Shown: positions 22,401 to 30,687, counted from the stretch's first letter. The stretch is 64,000 bases of DNA from Hemibagrus wyckioides (GCF_019097595.1 NC_080731.1:13314071-13378070); one strand, 5' to 3'. The notes: generated by a model from the sequence alone, not told the origin. A program made the numbers and translations.

Positions 22401-25400
22401 CAAAAGTTCTGAATAATTGCATATATGTAAGATATTTAACAGATAAGACAAATTGACCTAGTTAAAATGAATTGTGGCTGGCAGCTGCTCTAAATATCAG
22501 TAAAAAGGGATAAACATGTTCCTCCTTAAGCAAAGGTCAAAAGATAGCAAGATGCAATATGAATGCATAGCGTCATAGTGCTGCTGCCAGTGTTACTTCT
22601 GTGTCTGGCTGATGTTATTAGTAAATATTTCCATTGTAATAGTAAAAGTACAGCATACAATTCCACTGTAAGAGTAAATGTTTCATGAAAATACAATCTG
22701 AATGCATTTTCAGAAGAATTTGGCAGCCCTGCTGTATAGTATCATATAGTACATTTCATGTAATTGAGAAATACTGTATAATTACCACAGTGTCAGGGGC
22801 TTTTACAGTATGTTAACAGCATCTTCATGCTGGAGTGACTCTTAATTATGATTATGACGTACGTCACATGTGAGTGCGTTCCAAGCTTCTCTCTCCCAGA
22901 AGAGTAGACATGTCAGCAAGACAGACGGCTCACTCCAGCAAATACACGCAGAGGCGAAGCGTTAAACACACGGCCATCTGCCCATCTCCCTGACAACACC
23001 TCTCTCTCCTTCACACACACACACACACGACATTTCTTTTTTGCCTTCTCTCATCTTTTCTCTCTCTCACTCCCTCTTTCTGTCCCTTGCTTTTGCTCCC
23101 TCACCTCTTATTCAGTGCAGTGTGTGAGACAAAGGTTGCCTTTCAGAGCTGGAGCAGTAGAAGGACACACATAATAAACCCTGACAATAAAGCACATATC
23201 GGCTGCTCTTCGGCTAAATGAAAGGGATGTATTTCGCTCTCTGTTTACCTTTCTTTCTCTTTCTCTCTTTTTTGTATTTAGAGAACTGAATGTCTGTTCA
23301 GCTTGGAGGCCTTTTCAGCTGAGCAGAAGAGAAGAGTGTACCAGTGTCTCAGAGACAACATCAGCAAGCAGCTGACTATGAGAGAAAGAATGAGTCCTGA
23401 TCAGGTACAAAGCACACACCTTTCTCAATTTGTCGCAGACACACTCAGCATCACATTGGTAAGGCACACTGTTTTGTAGAGTATCTCTCCTGAGCATGTG
23501 TGCTTTATAGCACGGTTCCAGCTAGAATTCAATCCTACAGTTCAGTGTGTGTTTAAACAGGATGCCTCCTACAGTCTTATTTCATTCCCTTCGAGGACAA
23601 TGAAGGAGAAAATCAGATTTTTTTCGCCAATCTCTCATCTCTGCTGTGACTCGGTGCCCCCTGGGCTGGCATTAGCAACAATTGATTCAGCAGCGGCATC
23701 ATTAATCAGAGCAGCACAAACAGATACGCACATGCGACTTAGAGAGAGCAAGTGAGGGAGGGCGAATGGGAGGGCGGGTGGAAAGGGAAGATGTCACAAA
23801 GAGCTTTTCCAGTGCTGCTGCCTTGATGAAAGAACACATTATTTGTTTTTAGGAGATAAACACGGGATCATTAATGAAGGTGAGGTCATTCAAATTGTGA
23901 CAATAGATGTAACAGCTATTTGCAGCATGTACTGTATGTTCAATGTACATTTCAATGTGCCATTGTGCCAAGTATCAGTGATTTTTAGAACTCTTTTTCT
24001 AATTGTTTTCTACATTTGCTTGTAGTATGTTTAGGCTATTTGTACATTTCTGACAGTTTAAAGTAAACAGCAGCTTTAGTTTTTAATGTTGATAGAAGAC
24101 ATTTTTGACATTCATTTTTGTTTTGACAATAATGTAAAGCTCATGCGGTAAATTTTTGTAGCATATATTGGACTACTGCTGCTAAATTACTGCTAAAAGA
24201 ACATTAAGCTGTAAATCTTGTAAGAATATGATTCATGTTTGAGAGGTGAGTGTTATTGCCTTAATGCTGTATAAACATCATGCTGTAATTTCCTGAAGTG
24301 GAACATATCAGATGTGGCATCAAATATCTGTCGGTAGCAGCACAACTGATGACCGCAGTAAAAGCTTGCATGTGTATTTGCATATAGTTTAAATTATTCA
24401 GTCTTCTTGTATGTAAAACACAAAAACATTGGTGTACAGTCTAAATGGATCATGAATGGATAATCCAGAAAATGCCAGACACCAAATTTCCAGAAGAATG
24501 ATGTTACAGAGGTGCAAATGCTTGGTTGGAACAAATGTCATCCGCTGTTTCAGCGTTTTTGAAAGCTACATACAAGCAAATGGCACAAGCAAACATGGAC
24601 AAGCTACATACAAACAAATGCTTGTCCAGTTTTGTTGTCCTATGCAGTGTTGACAAGAAGGGTGGTTCTACACCAAAAATTACCCATTATAATAATTACT
24701 TTCAAGTAATTTGAAATCATTAGCACGGAAATTTTTTTTAGCAGTGTCTTCTCTTGCGTTCTCTCTGTCTTGCTTCTTCCTGGACACTTTCTTCTCTGCT
24801 AAACACTGCTTTTTTACATTGTTCTGTAGAGTAAAATGTTGAAACTGTGGGACATTGTTAACCTGTGGAGAACGTAGCTCTAGCTCTGAAATATTTAAAG
24901 CATGATTTGCAAATATCTTTAAGTAAGAAATAAATGAATTCCTTTGGTACAGGGGCATGTAAAACACTTTGTAAGGCTCAGTGGAGAGAGATAAGGTTAG
25001 AAAACATTGGACTTTCAAAATTTGGACTTTATAAAAGTAATGTTTGGTGAATGCTTTCTCTGCAGATGCTAGAGCCAAAGGCTGGTGATCAGGCTGATTT
25101 GGGACTGCTGGGCTTCGCAGCACACAGTGTTTCAGAACCATGTTCTCCATCACAAGCCACCAGCTCCCCTCTCAGTGGTCTTACAAGAGCTAGAACCAGT
25201 ATCCCCTCTGACTGTGTGTCATATCTGAGTGAATGTGTCCAACCCCCTCCTACACTGGGAGACACCTCTAAATCCGCACACATGGAGCCTGCTGCCATCT
25301 GGAAGGAGAGGATGAAGGAGCCAAAGCAAGGTGAACGAGAGCCTGAGTTCGAGAAGAGGGAACAGGGTGAAGGGGAGAGTGCCAGGCCCACATCTTCATC

Positions 25401-28400
25401 TTCCTCCTCATCACCTCTTATCATCCCTAAACTGTGCCTAGATCGCTCCTTCAATCCAGACGCTCTCACTTCACCATCCACTGATGATGATGATGAAGAA
25501 CTGGAGGAGGAGGAGGAAGAAGAGGACAGTGATGAAGGCTATCTGAAGCGGAGGAGCCTGGTGGAGATGTCACCTGGCAGGGGGCAGCAGAGCACGAGGT
25601 TGTGTGTGCAGCGCTCGTTGCACCGGCGCACACACAGTGAGGGCAGCCTGCTGCAGGAGCCACGCTCTCCACGATTTATCTCTGACCAGGCCATACACTG
25701 CATGGAGAACAGCAGAGAAACACAGCAGCGCTGGACTGTCCCCTCACCCCAGACCCTGAGGAAAGAGCTCACAAAGAACAGAGGGTCTGTCCATCAGATC
25801 TGCTTGCTCTTCACCGGTAGGAGGGTAGGTTTTTCCTTTACTGAATGCAAACTCATTCTCTTTCCTTCTCTTCCAAGTGTTTCTCGACCGTTAGTGTTTA
25901 ACACCTTGATGTTCCAGGGTAATAATGTAGAACATGGATAATAATGTCATTTACATACATTGCATGTTACGTTATTGTTTATATGGGGGTGGGGCCTGGT
26001 GCTATAGCGGCTAGCACGCTTGCCACATACCTCCAGGGTTGGAGGTTTGGTTTCTGTCCTGTCTGGTGTGCACGAAGTTTGCATGTTCTCCCTGTGTTTC
26101 GGGGGATCCCGTTGGCACTCCCAAATTTCTCTGGGCATTCATGAATTGGTGTGTGTGTGCGCACCTAATCGTGCATCAACTACTGCCCTCTCAATGTTTT
26201 TTGTTTTTTTGCACCATTCTGTGTGAACTCCAGAGACTGTTATGTTTAAAAATCCAAAGAGATCAGCCCATCTGGCATCAACAACAACAATGCCACAGTC
26301 AGAGATCACATTTTTTCCCATTGTGATGTTTGATGTGAACAGTAACTGAAGCTCTTAATTTGTACCACAAAATTGGCAGTTTGGATCAAGTGGCAGGCCA
26401 GTGAACATTGCATGATATTTTTCAGTGTATATAGCAGTACACTTCTCAGGGGTTAGCCCTTCTGTATCAGTGCATTGACCTCTCATTTGAGGGCATATTA
26501 CACAGTATTAATGCATTTCCTTTCCTATGATTAGGTCTGTGGTGAGCCAAACTGCAAGTGTCAAATGGGGAAAAGTGCCATGAAGAAAAAGAAATCAAAA
26601 AATCTGTAAGTAATAATGTTTTCTTTTTCTTTGCCATTCAGCGTTGCAATTCATTTGTTGTTGAATAGGTATTTATAACACCTTTTCTATGCTTCAAAAC
26701 AATGCCTCCACACTGCACTAAAAGACAACTTGAATCTTGCCAAAGGAATCTTTGCTCACAACGAAACCCAGCTGCTGTTACAATATTCTTGATAATAATG
26801 TCTTTACCTGTCTCTTGGTTTGTTTCTTAACACTCCAAACAGCTAGACACATTTGAACATCAGCTGGCTGGTGAAACTTAGTGTCTTTTCTTCCTGCAGT
26901 GCAAAAGATATGAAGAATCGTCTGACCTTCCTCAGGAAGAAGAACAATGACAGACCAGGAAGCCATCCTTCCAGCAAACTTGAGAAAGTCCTCAAATCAG
27001 ACAAGTTAGTTTAAGTGGCTACTTCATCTATTACCAGAAATGAGTAACATGCGACAAGTCTTATTTAAGTAGTCTTAGGTTTATCAATTCTTTGAATTTA
27101 CGTTTCCAAGTAATGTGACAGAATGAAAAGAAGAATGTGAATGGTCATAAATATCAAGGATTACATGTTTATATTACATCAGCAGGAAGGAATTAGTGCT
27201 AAGTTGATAATGAACTGTTCTTCAAGAGCTCTTGGTTGCTGTTGCAGAAAGGACATTACCAACATTTACATTATTTACTGTCCAGTGTTACCCAAATGAG
27301 GATGGGTTCCCTTCTGAGCCCTGGTTCCTCTCAAGGTTTTTCCTCGCCATAGTTGCCTCAGGCTTGCTCATTAGGGATAAAATAGTAACTTAACTTTAAA
27401 CTTTATCATTTTTCTTTCTATGTTTCTGAGACAATGTCCACTGTTAAAAGCGCTATACAGTTAAATTGAACTGAATATTGAAAAATTTAATATAATCATT
27501 GGCATTAGGAATGAACTAAATACATAGGATTGAATAAAAAAAGTATTTTTCTCTGTTGCTCTATAGGCCTACTCCAGAAGAAGCTCTTAAATGGGGAGAA
27601 TCTTTTGACCTGTTGCTGTCTCACAAATGTAAGTACATCTTGTTTTCTAAAATTCAGTCACTGTACAGTATTTTCATTGTACAATAGCACAGCAACACAA
27701 TTAATTAATCAGTTTCATTACTTGAATATCTTTTCTTTTACATGTGTGATAACTCTGATTGCTTTATATGCTTGGACAGATGGACTTGCCGTCTTCCGCT
27801 CCTTCCTGCAGACGGAGTTCAGTGAGGAGAACCTAGATTTCTGGCTTGCTTGTGAAGACTACAGAAGGATCAAATCTTTATCCAAGATGGCTTCAAGAGC
27901 GAAAAAGATATTTGAAGAGTACATCTCTATCCAGTCATCTAAAGAGGTAGGCTAAAAAGACTTAAACAGTCAGTAACAATGGCATTAATGTGTAATGTAG
28001 CTCAGGATTTATACTTACCATCTCCTTTATTAGGAAAACCTGTAGACCTGCACATTCATGCAATTATTTAATCAGCCAATCATGTAGCAGCAGCACAATG
28101 CAAAAAACATCATGCACCAACAGGTCAAGAGCTTTGAGTAATGTTCACATTAACTGCTATAACAGATGTGATGTATGAAAAAACTGTCACAAACTGCGTC
28201 CGTAAACATTGCTCACCTAAAGTGCTGGAAGTCTGTGTTTATGGGAAAATGTGAATTTTACTATGCAAAAAGAAAGTGACACCAATCCTTACAGTCAGAG
28301 CCATTTAAAATTCCTCTTCATGAATCCAGGGGTACTTTAAATTAGACCAGATCAATCCATCAAACACATGATTTTTCTTTATCCTTTTCTTCTAGGTTAA

Positions 28401-28608
28401 TCTGGACTCTTACACCAGGGAGCAGACCAAGGAGAACATGGAGAACATTGGTGCTGACTGTTTCGACCTGGCTCAGAGACGGATTTTTGGACTCATGGAG
28501 AAAGACCCATACCCTCGCTTCCTCCGATCCGACCTCTACCTGGATTTAATCCACCAAAAGAGAGTGCCACTACACAGCTCTCTTAAAGCCGGTGATTCTG
28601 ACTGCTGA
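8550..28608 (+). CDS. rgs3: rgs3: regulator of G-protein signalling 3, C2-PDZ-RGS form, 23 exons
   Basis: Spliced CDS of 3180 nt (1059 residues plus stop), assembled by eye from exons with AG/GT borders whose phases all agree. RGS3 speeds GTP hydrolysis by Gi and Gq alpha subunits at the membrane; its C2 and PDZ parts are thought to give targeting and scaffolding. Order: C2 about 28-168, PDZ 193-269 (carboxylate loop GKDGFGFTI), PH-like region about 455-595, acidic run about 740-761, conserved [13 protein letters not shown] about 788-800, lysine-rich [16 protein letters not shown] about 871-886, RGS about 919-1046 with [16 protein letters not shown] and [10 protein letters not shown], holding the two asparagines that contact G alpha in the family. 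Long stretches match mammalian RGS3 as I remember it. Exons are 8550-8631, 8856-8906, 9136-9194, 9581-9675, 10216-10284, 10412-10472, 11698-11788, 13064-13131, 15928-16009, 16130-16235, 17367-17736, 18108-18156, 18285-18541, 18662-18745, 20076-20187, 22306-22349, 23282-23404, 25066-25824, 26535-26605, 26900-27004, 27567-27628, 27780-27946 and 28396-28608. Which teleost paralogue (a or b) is unresolved. Confidence 0.93.
8856..8906 (+). CDS. rgs3: rgs3 exon: start of C2 domain
   Basis: Acceptor TGCAG, donor GTAAGT. Encodes [16 protein letters not shown], the first C2 strand, equivalent to QLRLSIDAQDRVLLLHI in mammals. Enters in phase 1, leaves in phase 1. It is the common splice target for both first exons. 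Confidence 0.9.
9136..9194 (+). CDS. rgs3: rgs3 exon: C2 domain, second strand
   Basis: Acceptor CCACAG, donor GTAGGT. Encodes [19 protein letters not shown]. The CDSYVK motif matches the C2 DPYVK loop. Leaves in phase 0. Confidence 0.92.
9581..9675 (+). CDS. rgs3: rgs3 exon: C2 domain, central part
   Basis: Acceptor ATTTCAG, donor GTAAAT. Encodes [18 protein letters not shown] then [13 protein letters not shown], the basic strand and the NP.FNE.F motif of C2 domains. Leaves in phase 2. Confidence 0.92.
10216..10284 (+). CDS. rgs3: rgs3 exon: C2 domain, late strand
   Basis: Acceptor GTGCACAG, donor GTGGTT after CTAG. Encodes [20 protein letters not shown], close to mammalian QKRLLVTVWNRA. 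The aspartates that bind calcium in typical C2 domains are absent in this loop, so membrane binding may not need calcium (inference). The donor is weak, but phase and homology fix it. Confidence 0.88.
   Translation, partial: RCGQGQANKEATGDRLESQSDL
10412..10472 (+). CDS. rgs3: rgs3 exon: C2 domain, LLGCMSFG motif
   Basis: Encodes [21 protein letters not shown], matching GLIGCMSFGVKSLL in mammals. Tandem acceptors lie 3 bp apart (CTAG at 10408 and CAG at 10411), which would add or drop one residue. I chose the second. Leaves in phase 0. Confidence 0.9.
10615..11405 (-). mobile_element. Tc1-like transposon, internally deleted, - strand
   Basis: Same family as 4643-5805, inserted in reverse in an rgs3 intron. 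Its transposase end ([20 protein letters not shown]) is joined directly to an N-terminal piece ([11 protein letters not shown]), removing the middle that carries the first catalytic residues. The third catalytic site is again K for E (LNPIKHL). Left end is TTAGCCATAACATTATGAC (about 10622-10640); the right end is diverged. Confidence 0.88.
11698..11788 (+). CDS. rgs3: rgs3 exon: end of C2 domain
   Basis: Acceptor TGTGCAG, donor GTGAGT. Encodes [20 protein letters not shown] then [10 protein letters not shown], matching [22 protein letters not shown] of mammals. This is the last C2 strand. Leaves in phase 1. Confidence 0.95.
11789..13063 (+). other. rgs3 intron with (CT)n tract
   Basis: Non-coding. 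It has a short (GT)n run near 12528-12545 and a (CT)n tract at about 12830-12868. Nothing else recognised. Confidence 0.6.
13064..13131 (+). CDS. rgs3: rgs3 exon: C2-PDZ linker
   Basis: Acceptor TTTCAG, donor GTGAGT. Encodes [20 protein letters not shown] then SLT, a poorly conserved linker. It is supported by both splice sites, an open frame and the phase change from 1 to 0 that the flanking exons need. Confidence 0.82.
13317..13367. repeat. (AT)n microsatellite
   Basis: About 25 perfect AT units inside the intron before the PDZ exons. Confidence 0.95.
13620..13676. repeat. (CT)n microsatellite
   Basis: Almost perfect CT run with one TTT interruption, pyrimidine-rich on the transcribed sense strand. 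Confidence 0.95.
15928..16009 (+). CDS. rgs3: rgs3 exon: PDZ domain, first half
   Basis: Acceptor TATGCAG, donor GTCAGT. Encodes [20 protein letters not shown] then [16 protein letters not shown] is the carboxylate-binding loop of PDZ domains and is nearly identical to mammalian RGS3. Leaves in phase 1. Confidence 0.97.
16130..16235 (+). CDS. rgs3: rgs3 exon: PDZ domain, second half
   Basis: Acceptor CTTTAAG, donor GTCTGT. Encodes [20 protein letters not shown] then [16 protein letters not shown], matching mammalian [35 protein letters not shown]. This includes the GL..GD.IL-type turn and the alpha-B helix lining the ligand groove. Leaves in phase 2. Confidence 0.97.
16236..17366 (+). other. 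rgs3 intron, nothing recognised
   Basis: AT-rich non-coding sequence between PDZ exons, with no transposon, RNA or open frame that I can identify. Confidence 0.6.
17367..17736 (+). CDS. rgs3: rgs3 exon: PDZ end and basic linker
   Basis: Acceptor CCTTTAG, donor GTAAAT. Begins [20 protein letters not shown], the last PDZ strand, followed by a serine-, lysine- and arginine-rich linker. Ends [13 protein letters not shown], matching NYIILAPLNPGSQ of mammals. 370 nt, leaving in phase 0. Confidence 0.95.
18108..18156 (+). CDS. rgs3: rgs3 exon: short linker exon
   Basis: Acceptor ATTCAG, donor GTAAGA. Encodes [16 protein letters not shown], equivalent to LLRPVYQED in mammals. Leaves in phase 1. Confidence 0.9.
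18285..18541 (+). CDS. rgs3: rgs3 exon: linker into PH-like region
   Basis: Acceptor TTGTTCAG, donor GTAGAG. Polar linker, then [20 protein letters not shown] and [15 protein letters not shown], almost the same as mammalian NYQNCPVVRPHATHSSYGTY. Leaves in phase 0. The frame stays open past the donor into the intron, so intron retention would not stop at once. Confidence 0.95.
18542..18661 (+). repeat. 120-bp intron built largely of (CT)n and (TA)n
   Basis: Between two secure exons. (CT)n at about 18597-18618 and (TA)n at about 18641-18656 lead to the acceptor TTGTAG. Most of the 3' half, including the polypyrimidine tract, is simple repeat. Confidence 0.9.
18662..18745 (+). CDS. rgs3: rgs3 exon: PH-like region
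   Basis: Donor GTAAGG. Encodes [20 protein letters not shown] then DSTNMALK, matching [22 protein letters not shown] in mammals. Resembles the start of a PH fold (inference). Phase 0 to 0, 28 codons, so it could be skipped in frame. Confidence 0.95.
18746..20075 (+). other. rgs3 intron with (GT)n
   Basis: Non-coding, with (GT)n at about 19420-19449. No further feature recognised. Confidence 0.6.
20076..20187 (+). CDS. rgs3: rgs3 exon: PH-like region, DEPGRC motif
   Basis: Acceptor CTACAG, donor GTATGT. Encodes [20 protein letters not shown] then [17 protein letters not shown], matching VTLFAYSDLLLFTKEDEPGRCDVL in mammals. It resembles PH strands 2-4. Leaves in phase 1. Confidence 0.97.
20188..22305 (+). 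other. rgs3 intron, mostly unrecognised
   Basis: Holds a T-run and (GT)n at about 21893-21928. About 21150-21540 reads like an old interspersed repeat, but I cannot name a family. Confidence 0.5.
22306..22349 (+). CDS. rgs3: rgs3 exon: PH-like region, short exon
   Basis: Acceptor TTTTGCAG, donor GTAAGA. Encodes [15 protein letters not shown], equivalent to EDLKFCVLYLAEK in mammals. 44 nt, leaving in phase 0. Confidence 0.92.
22350..23281 (+). other. rgs3 intron with CA and pyrimidine tracts
   Basis: Non-coding; a (CA)n run at about 23013-23028 and long pyrimidine-rich tracts (23035-23110, 23240-23275) lead to the next acceptor. Confidence 0.6.
23282..23404 (+). CDS. rgs3: rgs3 exon: end of PH-like region
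   Basis: Acceptor TATTTAG, donor GTACAA. Encodes [20 protein letters not shown] then [21 protein letters not shown], matching AECLFTLEAHSQEQKKRVCWCL in mammals. It resembles the C-terminal PH helix. Phase 0 to 0, 41 codons. Confidence 0.95.
23405..25065 (+). other. rgs3 intron, nothing recognised
   Basis: Non-coding stretch with no transposon or exon I can support, ending in a pyrimidine-rich CTTTCTCTGCAG acceptor. Confidence 0.55.
25066..25824 (+). CDS. rgs3: rgs3 exon: large acidic, serine-rich linker
   Basis: The largest exon, 253 codons, phase 0 to 0. It runs from [16 protein letters not shown] through a serine- and proline-rich, low-complexity part to an acidic run ([20 protein letters not shown]) and the conserved [18 protein letters not shown], close to mammalian [17 protein letters not shown]. 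It ends [12 protein letters not shown] (mammal MHHLSLFFTGHR). The mammalian linker contains a long proline-rich repeat that this exon lacks. Skipping it would keep the frame and bring the PH-like and RGS parts together. Confidence 0.96.
25985..26160 (+). mobile_element. SINE-like repeat with tRNA-like head
   Basis: GCGGCTAGCACGCTTGCC followed by CCTCCAGGGTTGGAGGTTTGG gives A-box and B-box-like segments. The body (TTTGCATGTTCTCCCTGTG...CGGGGG) matches a very common fish repeat that I know from memory. Confidence 0.65.
26215..26395 (-). repeat. interspersed repeat fragment, - strand (same family as 28019-28180)
   Basis: On the + strand reads AGATCAGCCCATCTGGCATCA, then AATGCCACAGTCAGAGATCACA and GATGTGAACAGTAACTGAAG. 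Its reverse complement corresponds to a medium-length fish DNA repeat of which 28019-28180 holds the other end. The family name is not known to me. Confidence 0.55.
26535..26605 (+). CDS. rgs3: rgs3 exon: cysteine- and lysine-rich segment
   Basis: Acceptor GATTAG, donor GTAAGT. Encodes [20 protein letters not shown] then SKN. The CGEPNCKC part has no counterpart in the mammalian protein I remember; [14 protein letters not shown] corresponds to RKRKSKNLAKDMKN. The basic run could be a nuclear or membrane signal. Leaves in phase 2. Confidence 0.92.
26900..27004 (+). CDS. rgs3: rgs3 exon: pre-RGS segment
   Basis: Acceptor CCTGCAG, donor GTTAGT. Encodes [20 protein letters not shown] then [14 protein letters not shown], equivalent to AKDMKNKLGIFRRRNESPGA in mammals. 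In mammals the short RGS3 isoform joins its own first exon here; no such first exon was found in this window. Leaves in phase 2. Confidence 0.95.
27285..27480 (+). repeat. interspersed repeat in rgs3 intron
   Basis: GGTTCCTCTCAAGGTTTTTCCTCGCC, GGCTTGCTCATTAGGGATAAA and GAGACAATGTCCACTGTTAAAAGCGCTATACA occur in that order, the signature of a very abundant fish repeat (recalled, not searched). Confidence 0.7.
27567..27628 (+). CDS. rgs3: rgs3 exon: start of RGS domain
   Basis: Acceptor CTCTATAG, donor GTAAGT. Encodes [20 protein letters not shown], matching [20 protein letters not shown] in mammals, the first helices of the RGS fold. Leaves in phase 1. Confidence 0.97.
27780..27946 (+). CDS. 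rgs3: rgs3 exon: RGS domain core
   Basis: Acceptor GGACAG, donor GTAGGC. Encodes [20 protein letters not shown] then [20 protein letters not shown] and [29 protein letters not shown] is the hallmark RGS segment that touches the switch regions of G alpha. Leaves in phase 0. Confidence 0.98.
28019..28180 (+). repeat. interspersed repeat fragment, + strand (same family as 26215-26395)
   Basis: CCTTTATTAGGAAAACCTGTAGACCTG, then AATCAGCCAATCATGTAGCAGCAGCACAATGC and ACAGGTCAAGAGCTTTGAGTAATGTTCACATTAAC. A recognised but unnamed abundant fish repeat, inside the last rgs3 intron. Confidence 0.6.
28396..28608 (+). CDS. rgs3: rgs3 exon: last coding exon, RGS end and C-terminus
   Basis: Acceptor TTCTTCTAG. 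Encodes [20 protein letters not shown], then [20 protein letters not shown] and [16 protein letters not shown], the second half of the RGS fold with the conserved asparagine. The tail [14 protein letters not shown] is longer than mammalian KMSPPL. TGA at 28606-28608. Confidence 0.98.
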   Translation, partial: VNLDSYTREQTKENMENIGADCFDLAQRRIFGLMEKDPYPRFLRSDLYLDLIHQKRVPLHSSLKAGDSDC

Positions 28609-28939
28609 GTCTTTACATGTCAGTAGCACGAGGGTGATATGCAGATTTCCATATCAAATGGATGTCAAGCAGTAAACAGTGTGTGTTGTCCAGACTCCCC
28701 AGCCTGTGTATAGCACAGTGTGTGTGTTTTGTGCTGATATAGACCCAGTATGTACCAGTGAGGTGTATTTTGATTCAATGCTGCCCCCTGTTGGATGATG
28801 CTGGTAAAAATTCTGATATATGGACTTAAAATGGTCTGAAATATTGATCTTTATGGCTGACTGTATTAGCAGCATCCAGAGGATGAAAAACATGTTGGAT
28901 AAGAAAGCAAAGAAGAAGCTTGGTACTGTTGTGTTGCAA

Positions 28940-29415
28940 TCTTCATTCACCAGTTTTACAAAATGATGTAGACACAGATGGGTGACAAATTAAGATGAAA
29001 AAACAATGTCTCTGTCATGCTGTGGGCGTATTTTGCTGGCCTTATGAAAATGTGGACAACACTAAACAATACAGATTTATTCCGACTGATCACCTTTCCC
29101 CATCTACGATGAAGCTTTTCTATCCTGATGGGAATGATCCTATATCCAATGGCATATCACACTTAACCCATTTGAACAACTTTGGGAAGATTTGGACTGA
29201 TTGTATTAGACCACACTCTGCCAACATCATCAACACACCAACAAAGGCAATAGCATTTGGAAGGATAATGTTAATCTCTTCAGGAAAGTCCCAGAGATTT
29301 GCAGAAATCTCAAAGGTGCATTTGAGTTATTCTGGTGGCTTGTGTTGGGCTAATGCAGGTGCCTTTCTAAGACACTTTATGTTGGTTTTTTATCCTTTTA
29401 ATTTGTCACCTGCCT
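28940..29415 (+). mobile_element. decayed Tc1-like element in the rgs3 3' UTR
   Basis: Carries, in order, remnants of a second Tc1 family: ATGAAGCTTTTCTATCCTGA (MKLFYPDG), then AACTTTGGGAAGATTTGGAC, then CTAAGACACTTTATGTTGG. The middle with the catalytic D is missing. A 174-codon open frame over it is not a gene: the catalytic motifs of the transposase are not read in it. Confidence 0.7.
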
Positions 29416-29991
29416 GTATATCAGAGATTTTAAACAGAAGCACTGAATGCCCTTTACATGTGATTAAAATGGCAGGAGGTTGCATGTATGAGTTTTCAGT
29501 ACATACAAATGAACTTTGACAGCATAGATTAAACCTGATCTTAAGAGTCTGTAGGAGTTATAACAGGTCAGATGGATTTTTGCTAAATTTCATACTAATC
29601 AAGTTGTAAAGGGAAGCAAAAGCAGGTAAAAGCAGCTTGCTCCTTATTGCTCATATTTCATGCCAGTTGTATTCCAGGAGATTTGAAATACCACATACTG
29701 ACCTTTTTACATTTGATAATTACAAAAGCTGTTTAAGAGCTTTGACCTTATTTCCAGTGAGGCTATACTGTAATTAATCATCTAACCTGCCATCCGACAT
29801 GGCTTTTCATGCAGAAAAAAAGTAACAGGTTCATTATATGTTTATTCATTTTGTTCAGCAGATTAAATCTGTAAACATCAAATCTGACCCAGTGCAACTG
29901 CAGCATTTCAGACCAGTCTGATTTGGATACACAATACATTTTCAGCACTGTAGACTTTATACCATGTCTACCTGTTTTCATTTAAATGTGC

Positions 29992-30496
29992 AATAAATGA
30001 GCTCTCCCCACCAGCTGACCTCACAATGGATATAGATAAATAGGCTCTAAAACAAAATTTAGGTCCACAACGGATACAAGTGATTATAAGGAGACATGCT
30101 TTATAAATATTTAGTCGTGGTAAAACCTTTTGTGTTGTGGAAATGTTTCTGTTTCCTGTTTATAGAGAGGCTCTGTTATTATTTAAGTATACATCTGAGA
30201 TGTTAAACAATAATAAAACCTCAATGTATTGTTTGTTTTTTTCTAGTTGCTATGGAGTAACTGAGCATAGAGCATATATTTAGTGCATAAAAGTCAGAAG
30301 TCGTAAATTCCATGTCCATTTAGGGGACAGCGCTTCAGTGTTTTAGGCTTCTGCAAGATCTGAGTTATATTAAATTGCTTTTTTTTTGTTAAAAAATCCT
30401 AACTTCTTGCTATAAATATGATCATTACTGTATTTATTTGTGCGCTCACCATCCACTTACTTCTGCCTGTGAGTGCTCTATATTGAGTTTAATAAA
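29992..30496 (+). terminator. three candidate polyadenylation signals
   Basis: AATAAA at 29992-29997, 30212-30217 and 30491-30496. The second is followed by GTTTGTTTTTTT, a good downstream GU/U-rich element, and is my preferred end of the transcript. Confidence 0.5.
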
Positions 30497-30687
30497 GCTA
30501 CATAACTTAGTAGTTCCTTTATACTGTAAAAGTATTTTGCATTAGGACCTACTCTGCATCAGGAACATTTCATCAATATTGTTTTTATTTTGACTAAGAC
30601 ATTTTATTTGTCACGCTGTTAGTAGGCTGCAGATGTCTTGGCTTAATGTTAGACACATAAAGTAAATAAATAATAATCTTTGTGCAT

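Larger units (their letters stand above)
25825..26534 (+). other. rgs3 intron filled by repeats
   Basis: About half is interspersed repeat: a SINE-like piece (25985-26160) and a - strand repeat fragment (26215-26395). No exon seen. Confidence 0.6.
28609..30515 (+). other. rgs3: rgs3 3' UTR (end uncertain)
   Basis: Runs from the stop codon to one of three AATAAA signals (29992-29997, 30212-30217, 30491-30496). No AATAAA was seen earlier, so the shortest UTR would be about 1.4 kb unless an ATTAAA near 29463 or 29528 is used. It contains a decayed Tc1 copy. Confidence 0.5.

Noticed and set aside
24456..24714. Possible first exon of a short RGS3 isoform ([14 protein letters not shown]...)
   Set aside because: No donor in the phase that 26900 needs, and no resemblance to the known short-isoform start.
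25089..25772. Antisense frames opposite the large rgs3 exon
   Set aside because: The sense strand is a secure exon with conserved protein; the antisense frames are shadows.
28995..29519. 174-codon + strand frame after the rgs3 stop
   Set aside because: It crosses a decayed Tc1 element, and most of the frame does not match the transposase frame.
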